Of a stretch of 64,000 bases of DNA, positions 38,601 to 48,825 are shown one piece after another. Each line of letters starts with the position of its first letter. Position 1 is the first letter of the stretch. Position numbers and translations under genes: made by a program. The notes under the pieces are model-generated. The model saw only the letters and a program-made list of their open reading frames with translations, had not been told where the DNA came from and did no database searches. Source of the DNA: Adineta ricciae (lineage: Eukaryota > Rotifera > Eurotatoria > Adinetida > Adinetidae); the NCBI GenBank assembly GCA_905250025.1, contig CAJNOJ010000030.1:552101-616100 (forward strand). Direction: 5' to 3'.

Positions 38601-40870
38601 TTGTATGGAAATGCGTCCTGTTTACAAGTATGTAGAAAAACGTTTTTTGTTGGATATTTATTTGAATGCGTATGTTGAAGGTTGCTGCCGATGCTGAAGA
38701 TAAACTATTTATTGCCTCATCATGTTGCGTTCAAGCCATGCAAAATATTTGGTATAATAAAATGCATCCTGATCAATCAAGAAAACGAAATGAAGTCGCA
38801 ATGACAATCGGTTTCTTCTCATTTGGATTGTTAGCTCCATTTCTAGTCAATTTTCGTAAAGTATCCAAGGTGAGATTGCATTTCTTATCACGAAAGTAAT
38901 TGTCTCGATCGTTGATGTTTAGTTACAGAAAGATCAACATTTAACTCGAACGTATGTCACTCGTTCTAGATAATATTCAACGTATACAAAGAAATATTCA
39001 TATTCTTTTAGTTTACAACCGTATGGTATAAACTATCCTGATCCGTATCCACTTGAACATCCTCGATATTGCAAAATACCGCCAGTGAACACCTATCTGC
39101 ATAATGTGAAGAACTTTTACCAATCCTTGCGCGTAAAATACTGTTGTCATTGCGTATGTAGTCATTTAACTCAATGGTAATAATCATGATATTGATTTTA
39201 GATGGTTTACTGCTTCTTCCTTCTACTGTTCTCGTACGTACTTCTGTTTGACTTTCAACCGCCGACAGATAGCATACCATCGATTCATTGGACGGAAATT
39301 TTAACAATTATCTTTGTTTCGATCATGTTAATTGAAGAAATTCACTATGTAAGTATTGATGCATGATCAAATAGAGTGAAGAAAGGCATCTTTTTGTTCT
39401 AGTTTATCGGGCAAGATAGTCTGACGATGCTTGGCAAGTGTATGAGTTACTTTCAGAGTTTATTCAAGATTATGACGCTGCTAGGATTCGTACTCTTCTA
39501 TATTGGATTAATTCTTCGATTTACATATGCGAGTGATCAAGTTTCTTTCGTGGCGGCAAGGTATTTATTGAAATAGATTGTCTGTGTCTGAACCATAAGT
39601 TCGGAAAAATCGATTTTGTTCTACTTCAACTATTTTTCTCATACAAGTCAATATTCTTTTCTTTTTTAGAGTAGTAATGGCATTTGATCTGGAAATCTGG
39701 TGGCTTCGTTCGTTGTCGTTCATCATTGTTGTACCCTTTCTTGGACCTCATCTTGTTGCTATTGGAAAAATGGTAACTTGTTCTCACATTCCTTCGAACA
39801 ATCTGATTTTGATATTCTTTCTCTTCTACTAGCTGAAAGATCTCTTATTTTTCATGTGTATTATCGCCATTGTTATGACTGGATACGGAGTTGCTTCTCG
39901 ATCAATGGTCTACTATTCCAATGCGGATCTATTTCCAAGTGAACAGATTGATACCTCTTTCAATGGACGAAGTATATTTCGTCAGATTGCTTATCCAGTA
40001 TATTATCTCATGTATGGAGAGTTTGGCAATGAGCTATCCGATCTTGATGGTAAGTCAAATTTGCATTTCACCAATTGATGACGGATTCTATTTTCATAGC
40101 AAATCGTGATGCCGGATGGTCAATCTCGACGCATGTCCTGCTCGCGGCTCATATGATTTTCGTCAATATTCTTCTAACTAATTTGTTGATTGCCATGTTC
40201 AGGTAGATAATTGCATAAGAAGATGACTATTCAATAATTAGCAGTTTTCTTCCAGTAAACGATTCGATCAAGTTTATGAAGATACACAAAATATTTGGCA
40301 TTCTCAGCAATACATTTTTACTAGAGAATATTACACGCGGTCTCCATTTTTTCCTCCGATTAGCCTTTTCTACGATATTTACTATTTGTGTCGTATCGCA
40401 TTTTTCTCTATTCGTCGAAAGTGCTTCAAAAGTAAAGTCGGAGATCGCCGAGCGAAAGTCTTCAGTAAGTTTCGATTTCAATAACACAAACGATCGCAAC
40501 GTTTCCTTTAAGAAATGATTCCGGTCAATAAAGACGTGGAACGACGATGGTATGAATTCGAAGGTGCATCAACGTATGAATACGCTCATGCTGAAGTGAA
40601 ATTGGCAAAAATTTCATCGACTATGTTAGTAAAAATACGTAGAAAAAGAATTTCTTACAATTGTATACTCGCTTTAGATCAACCAGCGGATCAGATTCGA
40701 CGAAAAGCGAAAAGAAAGACGATGCAACTGATAATAATGCCGCGAATGGGGATGCAAATAATCCAGCGAATAACATTCGTCAAATACAAGATTATTTAGC
40801 AACTGTGAATGACACTTTGGAATTAATGAAGACACAATTGAAAATTTTAGTTGAAGAAAAATATCATTAG
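35625..40870 (+). CDS. TRPM-family cation channel, 23 exons
   Basis: Exons: 35625-35657, 35711-35986, 36036-36216, 36275-36450, 36506-36704, 36758-36852, 36906-37081, 37141-37185, 37242-37483, 37536-37777, 37824-37997, 38055-38627, 38681-38869, 38923-38951, 39012-39153, 39202-39348, 39403-39560, 39670-39772, 39833-40049, 40100-40202, 40256-40464, 40513-40624, 40678-40870; 1337 residues. The N-terminal melastatin homology region is clear: LIMSIIGGAKYFTLSERL, WLITNGYNVGIVQLVGQAI, PVVTIVVEGGQDTIANI, IDGSGRVADFF. Six membrane segments follow, with FLGPHLVAIGKMLKDLLFF for S4-S5. The pore reads YYLMYGEFGNELSD, S6 ends NLLIAMFSKRFDQV, and the TRP box is around NIWHSQQYIF. The C-terminus is a short coiled coil (ATVNDTLELMKTQLKILVEE). 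There is no kinase or NUDT9 domain, so it is neither TRPM6/7- nor TRPM2-like. The first, 11-codon exon is the least certain. Confidence 0.95.
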
Positions 40871-41147
40871 TGAAAGAAATTCATATGACGTATTGACAAA
40901 GATGAAAATGTTGTTTATCTACTGAGTTTTATTTATTCTCGTGATTTTCTCAATAAATATCTATTTTACAAGAAATCGACACGGGTGAGAGAGTGCGTAG
41001 ACTTATCAAGCTACTGTTCGACTCATTGCTAATGGTTTGCATAAAAACGACAGATTGACACGTTGTGTATAGTGCTTTTAGATACAATAAACCAATCTCT
41101 ATCATCGCGAAAAAGAAAGAATACTTGTCATTTATCGTTTTTGTAAA

Positions 41148-42293
41148 GTGTTGTGTATGATGTTACGACCAGCTATTATCTTAGTTTTAACTTTATCATA
41201 TGTTGGTGCATCTGACAATGAGGGGTGCACACGAAATGTACATCCCATTGATCGAAAGTATTTCTATATTGGAGGTGAATATGTATTCGATATGGCAACC
41301 AATAGATCTCTTATGAGTGGACAGATGTATGTGGAACATCTAAGTCCGTCTTATGGCATTCAGCAACCGTATCCATTAGTTTTAATTCATGGAAAAGGTA
41401 TGACTGGAACCAATTGGCTTAATACTCCGGACGACCGACCAGGCTGGGCAATGTATTTTCTCGAACAAGGATATGAAATTTACATTGTTGATCAACCAGC
41501 ACGCGGTCGATCTACATGGCTATTGAATGATATGATTGAAGTGAACATGTTTTCCGCTGAGATGATCGAAGAACGCTTTACAGCATGTAGTTTTTATAAA
41601 CAATGGCCACAAGCAAGTGTGCATACACAATGGCCTGGCGATAATAACCTTACTAAAGGTCGAATGGGTGATCCAATATTCGATGCTTTCTATGCGTCAA
41701 CTGTTCAATTTATTGTTAATGAAACCATCACTCAAACACTGATCCAAAAAGCTGGTGCAGCTCTATTAGATAAAATTGGTTCAGCTATTCTACTGACTCA
41801 TTCGCAGAGTGGCAGTTTCGGATGGGTGATTGCCGATGCACGACCGCATCTTGTCAAAGCTATCGTTGCTATTGAACCAAAAGGGCCACCTTTCCAAGAA
41901 GCTGTTTTCTCAAATAAATCCGCTCGTTCTTGGGGAATAGCTGATATTCCTCTAACGTACGAGCCTGCTATTAGTTCATCAATTGATCTACTTACCAAAG
42001 AAGTTCTATCCACACATGACAATTTAACATCATGCATTCTTCAAAACGAGCCTATTCACACTCTTATTGATCTGATCGATATTCCTGTTTTGATCGAAAC
42101 TTCTCAAGCATCGTATCATGCCACTTATGATCATTGTACAGTGGAGTTCCTACGGCAGGCAGGTGTTCATGTTGACTTCATTCGTCTTGAAGAGTTAGGA
42201 ATCTATGGAAATGGTCATATGCAAATGATGGAAAAGAATAATCTTCAAATAGCTGAAGTTCTTCATCAATGGATTCGCAAAACTGTACATTGA
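41148..42293 (+). CDS. secreted alpha/beta hydrolase (esterase-like), single exon
   Basis: Intronless, 381 residues. A signal peptide (LRPAIILVLTLSYVGAS) lies at residues about 6-22. The alpha/beta-hydrolase fold is shown by PLVLIHGKGMTGTNW (oxyanion region, residues 77-90), IYIVDQPARGRS (111-122), the nucleophile Ser219 in LLTHSQSGSFGW and His357 in YGNGHMQM. Glu243 in AIEPKG is the likely acid. The GxSxG elbow is degenerate (T-H-S-Q-S). The combination GTNW..TPD..GW, VDQPARGRS and a late GNGHM is one I associate with bacterial and fungal secreted esterases, not with animal families. Lack of introns in an intron-rich neighbourhood fits horizontal origin (inference). The substrate is unknown. 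Its stop is 109 bases from the stop of the ATP synthase gene on the other strand. Confidence 0.86.
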   Translation: MLCMMLRPAIILVLTLSYVGASDNEGCTRNVHPIDRKYFYIGGEYVFDMATNRSLMSGQMYVEHLSPSYGIQQPYPLVLIHGKGMTGTNWLNTPDDRPGWAMYFLEQGYEIYIVDQPARGRSTWLLNDMIEVNMFSAEMIEERFTACSFYKQWPQASVHTQWPGDNNLTKGRMGDPIFDAFYASTVQFIVNETITQTLIQKAGAALLDKIGSAILLTHSQSGSFGWVIADARPHLVKAIVAIEPKGPPFQEAVFSNKSARSWGIADIPLTYEPAISSSIDLLTKEVLSTHDNLTSCILQNEPIHTLIDLIDIPVLIETSQASYHATYDHCTVEFLRQAGVHVDFIRLEELGIYGNGHMQMMEKNNLQIAEVLHQWIRKTVH

Positions 42294-42402
42294 ATAGGAA
42301 TAAAGTTCAGTTTTTCATATCGACATTTTTCTTTATTTAGGCTGAAAAACTATAAGAGCAAAATGAAGAGAAAATATAAATAAGACAAATCAATGGGGGA
42401 CA

Positions 42403-43283
42403 TTAATGTTTGTTTCCAGCACTGATCTTTTGTGTATCGCCGTGACCATGTCCGTGAGCATCCGAGATTGCCTTTTGTGGCCGTGGTGGAGCGCCAATGG
42501 GATCAAGTGCTTCATCTGGCATGACCCATTCGTGTTTGTGTGGAAGTAATTCACCACCTTGTTCGACCCACCAACGTAACGAATCTCGTTTCTCATATGG
42601 TAAAAATTGAATATCTTTCAATTTATCATGTTCATCTTTGTCCCATACACGTGGATAGACAGCTTCAGGCATGTAGAAAGAAGCTGAAATGAATAGAAAC
42701 GAATATATTTCAAGTTCAAGTAGAAATTTCATCCTACCTAATTCATAAGTAACTTCATCAGCTGGAGGTACATTGTCCCATCGATCGAATTCTTTTCGCA
42801 GTTTTTCTACTTCACCTTCGGCTAGTTTGACGAACTCCTGTGCACGTTTTTCTTCACTTTTAGCGTATTCTTCAAGTTCCTTAAGACGATTCGCACTGTC
42901 TTTTGGATAAGCAATCTGGGCATTTTCATACTACCGAAAACAGACACTCGACATCATGCGAGCAGAAAACTCAGATGTTTAACTTACTTCTTTTTGAAGT
43001 TTATCAACTAGTGTTGGATCAGAGACCATTTTTCGATAATAACTAAAATCAATTTTGGGTAATGTGTCTGATAGGGCATTCATTCTAAGGAAACAAAGTT
43101 TAATTCAAACATGTTCGTTTTGCTTGACCATTCTTACTTTACTGCTGCTTGACTCCATTTCGATTGCAGATTGGAAACTGTTGTTGTATTGGAGCCGCTT
43201 AATTTCAGTATACGATTCCAATCCATTTTACTTGCTGTAAAACGAGATGCAGCAACTGCTGAACGACCTGCTTGTTGTGCCAT
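42403..43283 (-). CDS. ATP5PD: mitochondrial ATP synthase subunit d, 4 exons
   Basis: Minus-strand exons 43283-43138, 43084-42988, 42930-42738 and 42683-42403 give 238 residues. The N-terminus (AQQAGRSAVAASRFTASKMDW) resembles the ASRR..ASKMDW region of subunit d. It continues with ALSDTLPKIDFSYYRKMV, then a long helical region (ANRLKELEEYAKSEEKRA) typical of the peripheral stalk. Subunit d links the F1 and Fo parts of complex V in the inner membrane. Human ATP5PD is 161 residues. Here the C-terminus is longer, with EWVMPDEALDPIGAPPRP and a His/Gly-rich end (DAHGHGHG), as seen in several invertebrates. Introns are 50-60 bases. Confidence 0.9.
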
Positions 43284-43703
43284 GACAATTCTTTACTATC
43301 TGAAAAAGTAATCGCATCATAACATTTGTAGTGATCAGAGAAATTAACGAAATCATGTGTTTTTCAAATCTATATTTGCTTTGTTTGACTTAAAAAAAGA
43401 GAAAAAAAAAACTAAAATCGCTTGATTATAGATATGGACAAGATTCAAGTTGTGCTAGTTGATTTTAGAAACGACAACTACAATAGTACAGAAAATAACC
43501 ATTCATTCTTCAGCCGAATATGTTATTATTTCATTCCACTACAAGACGAAAGTTAGTCACATTAGATGATAGTTTTACTTTTTACTATGAACTAGGTTCG
43601 AATTTTCGTACATCGATAAATGATCAAATTCCATACTAATCGTTGTCGTTTTACAGGATAAGTAATACATAGCACGCTTGATTAATTATATATTTAAATG
43701 GAT
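43284..43703. other. intergenic, no gene seen
   Basis: 420 bases between two minus-strand genes; upstream region of the ATP synthase subunit d gene. Nothing specific recognised. Confidence 0.5.
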
Positions 43704-44812
43704 TTATTTCCTGGAATGAATAAATGTAGAGAGAATGATAGATTGCTTTCGAATTTTGCTGGGGAACTTACCATTTGCGTGGTGGTGGAGTAGCAACTTC
43801 ACCGGCGTCTTCTAGGAAGACTGGATCATTTCCGCGTCGTGATTGATCACCAGATACACCTTTTGTTTGTGGAAGAGCGTCTTTAACGGTATCACGAACA
43901 GATTTAGCCGCATCTTCGACTTGCTCTTTAGCATGAGTGAGTGATTTTTTCACTTGTTTTGGATCGGGCAATGCATCGCGAACGGTGTGAACAGCATCTT
44001 TAACCTAAGACGCAACGTTATGTATTTTTCCTCTACGAATAAACAAGAAATACCTGATCAGCGGCGTGAGTGACAGCACCTTTAACTTTTTTATATTCGG
44101 GCAGTTTATCATAAGCATCATTGATAGCATCTTTAGCTTGTTCAGAAGCCTTTTGAATTTGTTTTTGATCTGGTAATTTGTTATAGGCAGCATTGGCAGC
44201 ATCTTTAACTTGTTCACCTGCTTTGCGGATTTGTTCCTTATCAGGTAAACGATCAGTGACACCTGACAAGTCCGGCATTTTTTCGGATATGATAGTTGTC
44301 AATTTCTTGTGACGACCGAACACAGGGTCGATGATTTTATCGAGTCCAGCTAAAATTGTTGAACTCAATGGAATCGTAGATTCAACTTTGCGACGGAATG
44401 GACCATTGTCATATTCAGCATAGACAAGCGTAACACCGAGACCGAGTGCGAGGCCATAGACAACTGCCTTGACTGTACCACCGCTGCCTCCAGCACTAGC
44501 GCCAGCCGACGAGGATGAAGACGAGGATGTGACGGGTCTCGATGTTGGTGGTGGTGTTGTGGTCGTTTTCTGCGGATTATTTGTTCGGTCGATAGGTCCA
44601 TTCGATGATGGATTTGTGGATGCTGTTTGTGATTTGCTAGCCGATGGTGGATTGGTAGTTTTAGCTTGAGTTGAGGTTGAACCTGGCGTCGATTTCGCCG
44701 AAGCAGTGGTAGCTGAACCTGACGAACTAGAGGATTGCTGAAATCTCTTGGCGACAAGAGTTAAATTTCGTGCTGCTGGTTGAGCGCGAGAGGGATTTAT
44801 TATGCGGAGCAT
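43704..44812 (-). CDS. MIC60-like mitochondrial membrane protein with LEA-like repeats, 3 exons
   Basis: Minus-strand exons 44812-44054, 44004-43772 and a 7-base last exon 43710-43704 give 332 residues. The first 24 residues (LRIINPSRAQPAARNLTLVA) form a basic mitochondrial presequence. A disordered Ser/Thr/Pro/Gly region (25-112) leads to a membrane helix at 114-132, followed by YAEYDNGPFRRKVESTIPLS. That matches the N-terminal part of MIC60/mitofilin just after its membrane helix. The long coiled coil and C-terminal mitofilin domain of MIC60 are missing. Instead, residues 189-297 hold tandem amphipathic repeats, each starting LPD/LPE/LPQ and rich in Lys, Gln, Asp and Ala (EQVKDAANAAYNK, EQAKDAINDAYDK). 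In composition they resemble group 3 LEA proteins. It probably sits in the inner membrane facing the intermembrane space. An in-frame ATG at 44857 would lengthen the presequence by 15. Confidence 0.75.
43864..44248 (-). repeat. LPD-headed amphipathic repeats in the MIC60-like protein
   Basis: Repeat heads LPD/LPE/LPQ start at residues 189, 213, 237, 265 and 297, a spacing of 24, 24, 28 and 32. Each unit carries a Q/K-I/V-x-K-A-x-E-Q-x-K-D-A core. The longer spacings come from added Lys/Ala-rich turns. The intron at 44005-44053 falls inside the third unit. Confidence 0.8.
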
Positions 44813-45297
44813 TTGATTAAATTTCGATAGTTTTCCTTTGCGAAAAGATAAAAACAAAATCTATAAGTAAATCAGAACAATCAGTTAGATGAAGAAAAGT
44901 TCGATAAGTGTATTTGATTTGTCTTTTCTCTCAGCATAACCATAATGGTTTTCTATCAGCCATCTTGTGGTGTAGAAGCCATTAAGACTTCTTGATAATA
45001 GACTTTCACCCCAAAAATTCCGGCTCATATTCTAAAACTCATTTTTTTCAAAGATTATTGAATATACATTAGAAATTAAAAGAACTTTTCAACGAAATGT
45101 TCAACCTTTTGTAAATATTTGTTATTGTAGATGCCGCACATAGTCACTCATTGGTTTTCTTTGTATATGGAAATCTTGGTTCTACTAATTTTATTGACGC
45201 TTTTCTCGATTTAGACTAAAGTTAGTATATGCTATAGATATTAAAAGCTATGGAGACTACAGAAAAACATCTAGTTAATAAGGATCTATTGCTATTT
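44813..45297. other. intergenic, no gene seen
   Basis: 485 bases upstream of the MIC60-like gene and downstream of the KCNQ-like gene. AT-rich, nothing recognised. Confidence 0.5.
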
Positions 45298-46538
45298 CTA
45301 TTGTTCTATATGAAGATTTTCACTGGTATTATTCAGTTTGTTTCCAATAATTTGTAATTGATGTAAAATTTGGTTGATATCTCTTCTCAATTGGATATCA
45401 TAGTCCTGGGGAGTACCATATCGATGATGTTGAAATTCCCGACAAAGTCGGGCACAGTGAAGATACGCAATAACTTGCTTGCACCTCTCTTTTTGATTAT
45501 CTTTACTACGTATTGACCGAATTCGTTTGTTGACATGCTGTAAACGCCACCATGCTAGGATAAATCGCGCTGCTGGTCCATATAATTGTTTACGCGCGTG
45601 ACGTTTTTCATCGACGGATGTTAAACCTGCAGAAATAATTCCAGCTGGAAGTGTCCAAAGAACGACACCTATACAGCACAATGTTGCTGTTAGGAGTCGA
45701 CCTACAAGTAAATAAGGCAAAGTATTAAACTAATCGAAGGAAAATGGACATCACCAATCAATGTCTGAGGCCAAGTATCACCATAACCAATCTACATATA
45801 GGAAAAGAAACAAGTAATGATTAGATTTGCATTCATGTTTACCGTCGCCATTGAATTGATGGTAAACCATAATGAATCGGTGTATGTTTGAAAAAAATAT
45901 AGATCATTGGTTTTAATGGATCTCTCAACAATCCAAAGAAGATAAGCTGTTGGTAACATAAGGAGAAAGCACATGTAAACCGTGGCTAGAAGAACTCGAC
46001 GGTATTGCCGGACGATCTTCCAAATCAACGGAATCGATCCAATGTATCGATCCAACGGAATAAACCGAAACAATTGAAGGAAACGTAGTGCATGTAGAAA
46101 AAGAGCATGCGAGTGGTAAAACTTCGCAAAATTCCACAGAAAAACGATCCCGTAACACACTAACAGAAGAAAATCGAAGATCAAATAATGTTCCAAGAAG
46201 AATCGACGTTTGCCTTGCATCCCACAATAACGTTCTTTGGCATTGGATGCATAAATTCGAAGAATAAATTCAATTAAACAATAGACAAAAATGCTCAATT
46301 CAATGTAGAACAATACCGGTACACTTGCCGTACGATGTTCATCGTAAGTTGTTAATGTACCGACATATGTAGCAAATGTAAAGACGAAAAAGAGAACATA
46401 AGCATAAATGGGTGTTTGTTCAAATAATCGATATAGAAATAGTGAGAATTTCGGTGCATGATGATGACGATGTTGATATGGTTTTTGACGATTATGGTCC
46501 AGTTTTGATGGTAAGAAGATTTCTGACTCGACCTGCAT
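45298..46538 (-). CDS. KCNQ-like voltage-gated potassium channel, 3 exons
   Basis: Minus-strand exons 46538-45843, 45791-45755 and 45701-45298 give 378 residues. There is no T1 domain. Six membrane segments are seen, with S1 YAYVLFFVFTFATYVGTL, S2 IELSIFVYCLIEFILRIYAS and S4 LHALRFLQLFRFIPLDRYIG. The last follows the KCNQ S4 pattern (SLRFLQILRMVRMDRRGG) but with fewer arginines. The selectivity filter is canonical, ATIGYGD (residues 231-237), followed by TWPQTLIGR as in KCNQ (TYPQTWIGK), and S6 contains LPAGIISAGL. A cytosolic helix rich in Arg, probably the calmodulin-binding helix A (FILAWWRLQHVNKRI), follows, then a short tail. It is much shorter than KCNQ proteins (600-900), with the helix C/D assembly region reduced. 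The filter is interrupted by an intron right after its first Thr. Confidence 0.88.
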
Positions 46539-46802
46539 CTGTCTTCGGTACAAACGGATACGAAAATGACAACTGACCTTTTCGAGATTTTTAACTTTGA
46601 TTACTAAAGTTCTTCTCTTATCAAATGTCTGATCATATTAATTACCAACACAATCTTGAAATTCCGATGAAAATCTATCTGACTTTCTTTGAAAAAAGGT
46701 TATTACTGACGTCTATCTTCGAAATTAAAATCGATAGATCAAAACAGATTGTTGTGTTATTTCCATTGCCAATTCATATGTGGATAGAAGACGTCTGTCA
46801 AT

Positions 46803-48688
46803 ATGAGCAAACCAACATCTTCAAATTTCCTAGCCAAATCAGTATCACAACAACAAACAGATGAAGTGGAAATCTCGACAAATAATCTACCACATTTCGA
46901 CTTTGTCGTTCCAGCGTACAGCAAGAATCGACGGTTATCATCAATCACTTCGACTGTTTTGCCTGAGACACTCATGAATACGATTTCAGCAAACGTTAGT
47001 TTCTCCAGCGCTGAACAAAATCCGTCATCACCAGAAACTGAAAACAGTAGAAAGAAAGGTAGAAAAGTGATTTGTTCATTTGTCAAACGCTCGTTTTTCT
47101 ATTATCAATTAGAGGATGAAAATCGATACTCATTGGAACAAATGATCTCCTATCGTCATGGGCAACATGTTGAGGATAAGGCGTTATCTCGTCCAGTTCG
47201 GTAAGAAACTCTCGTAAGAGATTATTCGATAAGATGATGAACATTTAGGCGATTCTACGCGAGGCAGGATGAAATGATTGATCAGTTATCAACAATTCAT
47301 GAACGACACACATCTGGTTCGTCGCACGATGAACGCGCGGAAAAACACAAACGATGGACGATCATATTGATCAAAACTACACTGATTTCTAACATCGTAA
47401 GATAAATTAATTCAATGATTAAGGGTGTGAATTCGTACTGTTGTGTTTTGCTAGATTCTGGTTTTAGGAAAGATCTTTTCTGCGATTATATCCAAATCTC
47501 TTTCAATTGCTTCGTCTGCTATTGATAGTGCTATTGACTTAATGTTAAACTTTGCTATTTGGTGGGCAAATAGAGCTATCAGACAACGAAATCCATATCT
47601 CTATCCACAAGGTTTATTTGTATAACTATCGATTGTATGCATTTCATAGAGAATTTGTCTTTTCGCATAGGACGAACACGACTTGAACCGATTATTATCA
47701 TTATACTAAGTGTGGTTATGTGTGCAGCTAGTTTTCAAGTGATTTTTGAAGGTGTTCGTTCCGTTATTGAAGATGTCAACTATTTTCGGAATGTTAGCGG
47801 TTATGCTTATGAAAAACCACCCGTCGATATCAATCCTGCTGCTATTTCAATTATGTGTATCACTATTGGTAAGATCTACGGATCTTGTTCATACGAACAT
47901 TGCTTTTCTTTTATACCCTGTTCTGTTAAGTTATCAAAATTGTATTGGCGGTTTTATGTTATCGGATTTCTACGCCGACGATGTCCGCTCTGGCTGCTGA
48001 CCATCGAAATGATGTAGTTGCAACAGTTGTCGCCTTGGTTTTTGGTATTATTGGTAAGATAGAATTCAGATATGCATAGTTGTTTTGAGAAATAAATGAT
48101 ATTCTTAGGATCCAAAGCAATCGATGGAGAAATTAAACCGAGAGAACTATCAGTTATTGATCCAGTTGGTAAGTGTATGAGTCAGACATTCAGTCATACC
48201 AATTCGATAACTTTTTTAGGTGCAATTGTGATCAGTTTATACATTATCATCTGTTGGATTCCTCAAGTTCGCCGTAAGTTTTCGGCATTTTGTCGAGTTC
48301 TTATTCAATCCTATATGAATATTTAGTTCATATTCGGAATTTGACTGGTTACACGGCACCTAGTCACTTTCTTCAGCAATTAACTTGGCTTGCTTTTCAT
48401 CATTCGCCTTTAGTACGTAAAATTGATGCTGTCCGCGCCTATCATTTCGGTACGCATTTTTTGGTCGAAGTTGATGTTCTTCTTCCCAATGATTTGCAAT
48501 TGAGTGATGCAGTTCATGTTGGCATTGATCTCGAACAAAAGATCGAAGCATTACCCGAAGTAGAACGTGCTTTTGTTCATCTAAATTGTGAACAACCAGA
48601 TACGAATACGAACACGAGTACCATTCCACTCGAGCAAGAACAATCTGCAGCTGCGGCTATTAATCGACGACAACATAAGGTTGTCTGA
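46803..48688 (+). CDS. cation diffusion facilitator (DxxxD type, manganese-like), 8 exons
   Basis: Exons 46803-47200, 47249-47396, 47455-47611, 47671-47868, 47931-48053, 48109-48168, 48220-48273 and 48327-48688 give 499 residues. A long hydrophilic N-terminus (about 170 residues) precedes the membrane domain, TM1 being around IILVLGKIFSAIISKSLS. The two metal-site motifs are DxxxD in TM2 (Asp206 and Asp210, in SSAIDSAIDL) and DxxxD in TM5 (Asp324 and Asp328, in AADHRNDVV). In the CDF family the zinc carriers have HxxxD in both places, while the DxxxD/DxxxD pair marks the manganese group known from plants (MTP8-11) and fungi, so Mn2+ efflux is the best guess. The C-terminal cytosolic domain (VRKIDAVRAYHFGTHFLVEV) has the usual ferredoxin-like fold pattern. 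It should export metal from the cytosol to an organelle or outside. Confidence 0.9.
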
Positions 48689-48825
48689 TGAATAAAACCT
48701 TCTAGTTTTGCCTAAACACCATCGATAATTTTCGATTAATTCTCTAATATTTTCAAGAACGTTTCCTCGATTTTTGCGTAGATATTTTATTTATAAATAA
48801 ACAACAACAAGAAAAGATCACACAT

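Noticed and set aside
44365-44757. Second long minus-strand frame rich in His, Arg and Gln
   Set aside because: Alternative frame of the low-complexity part of the MIC60-like gene.
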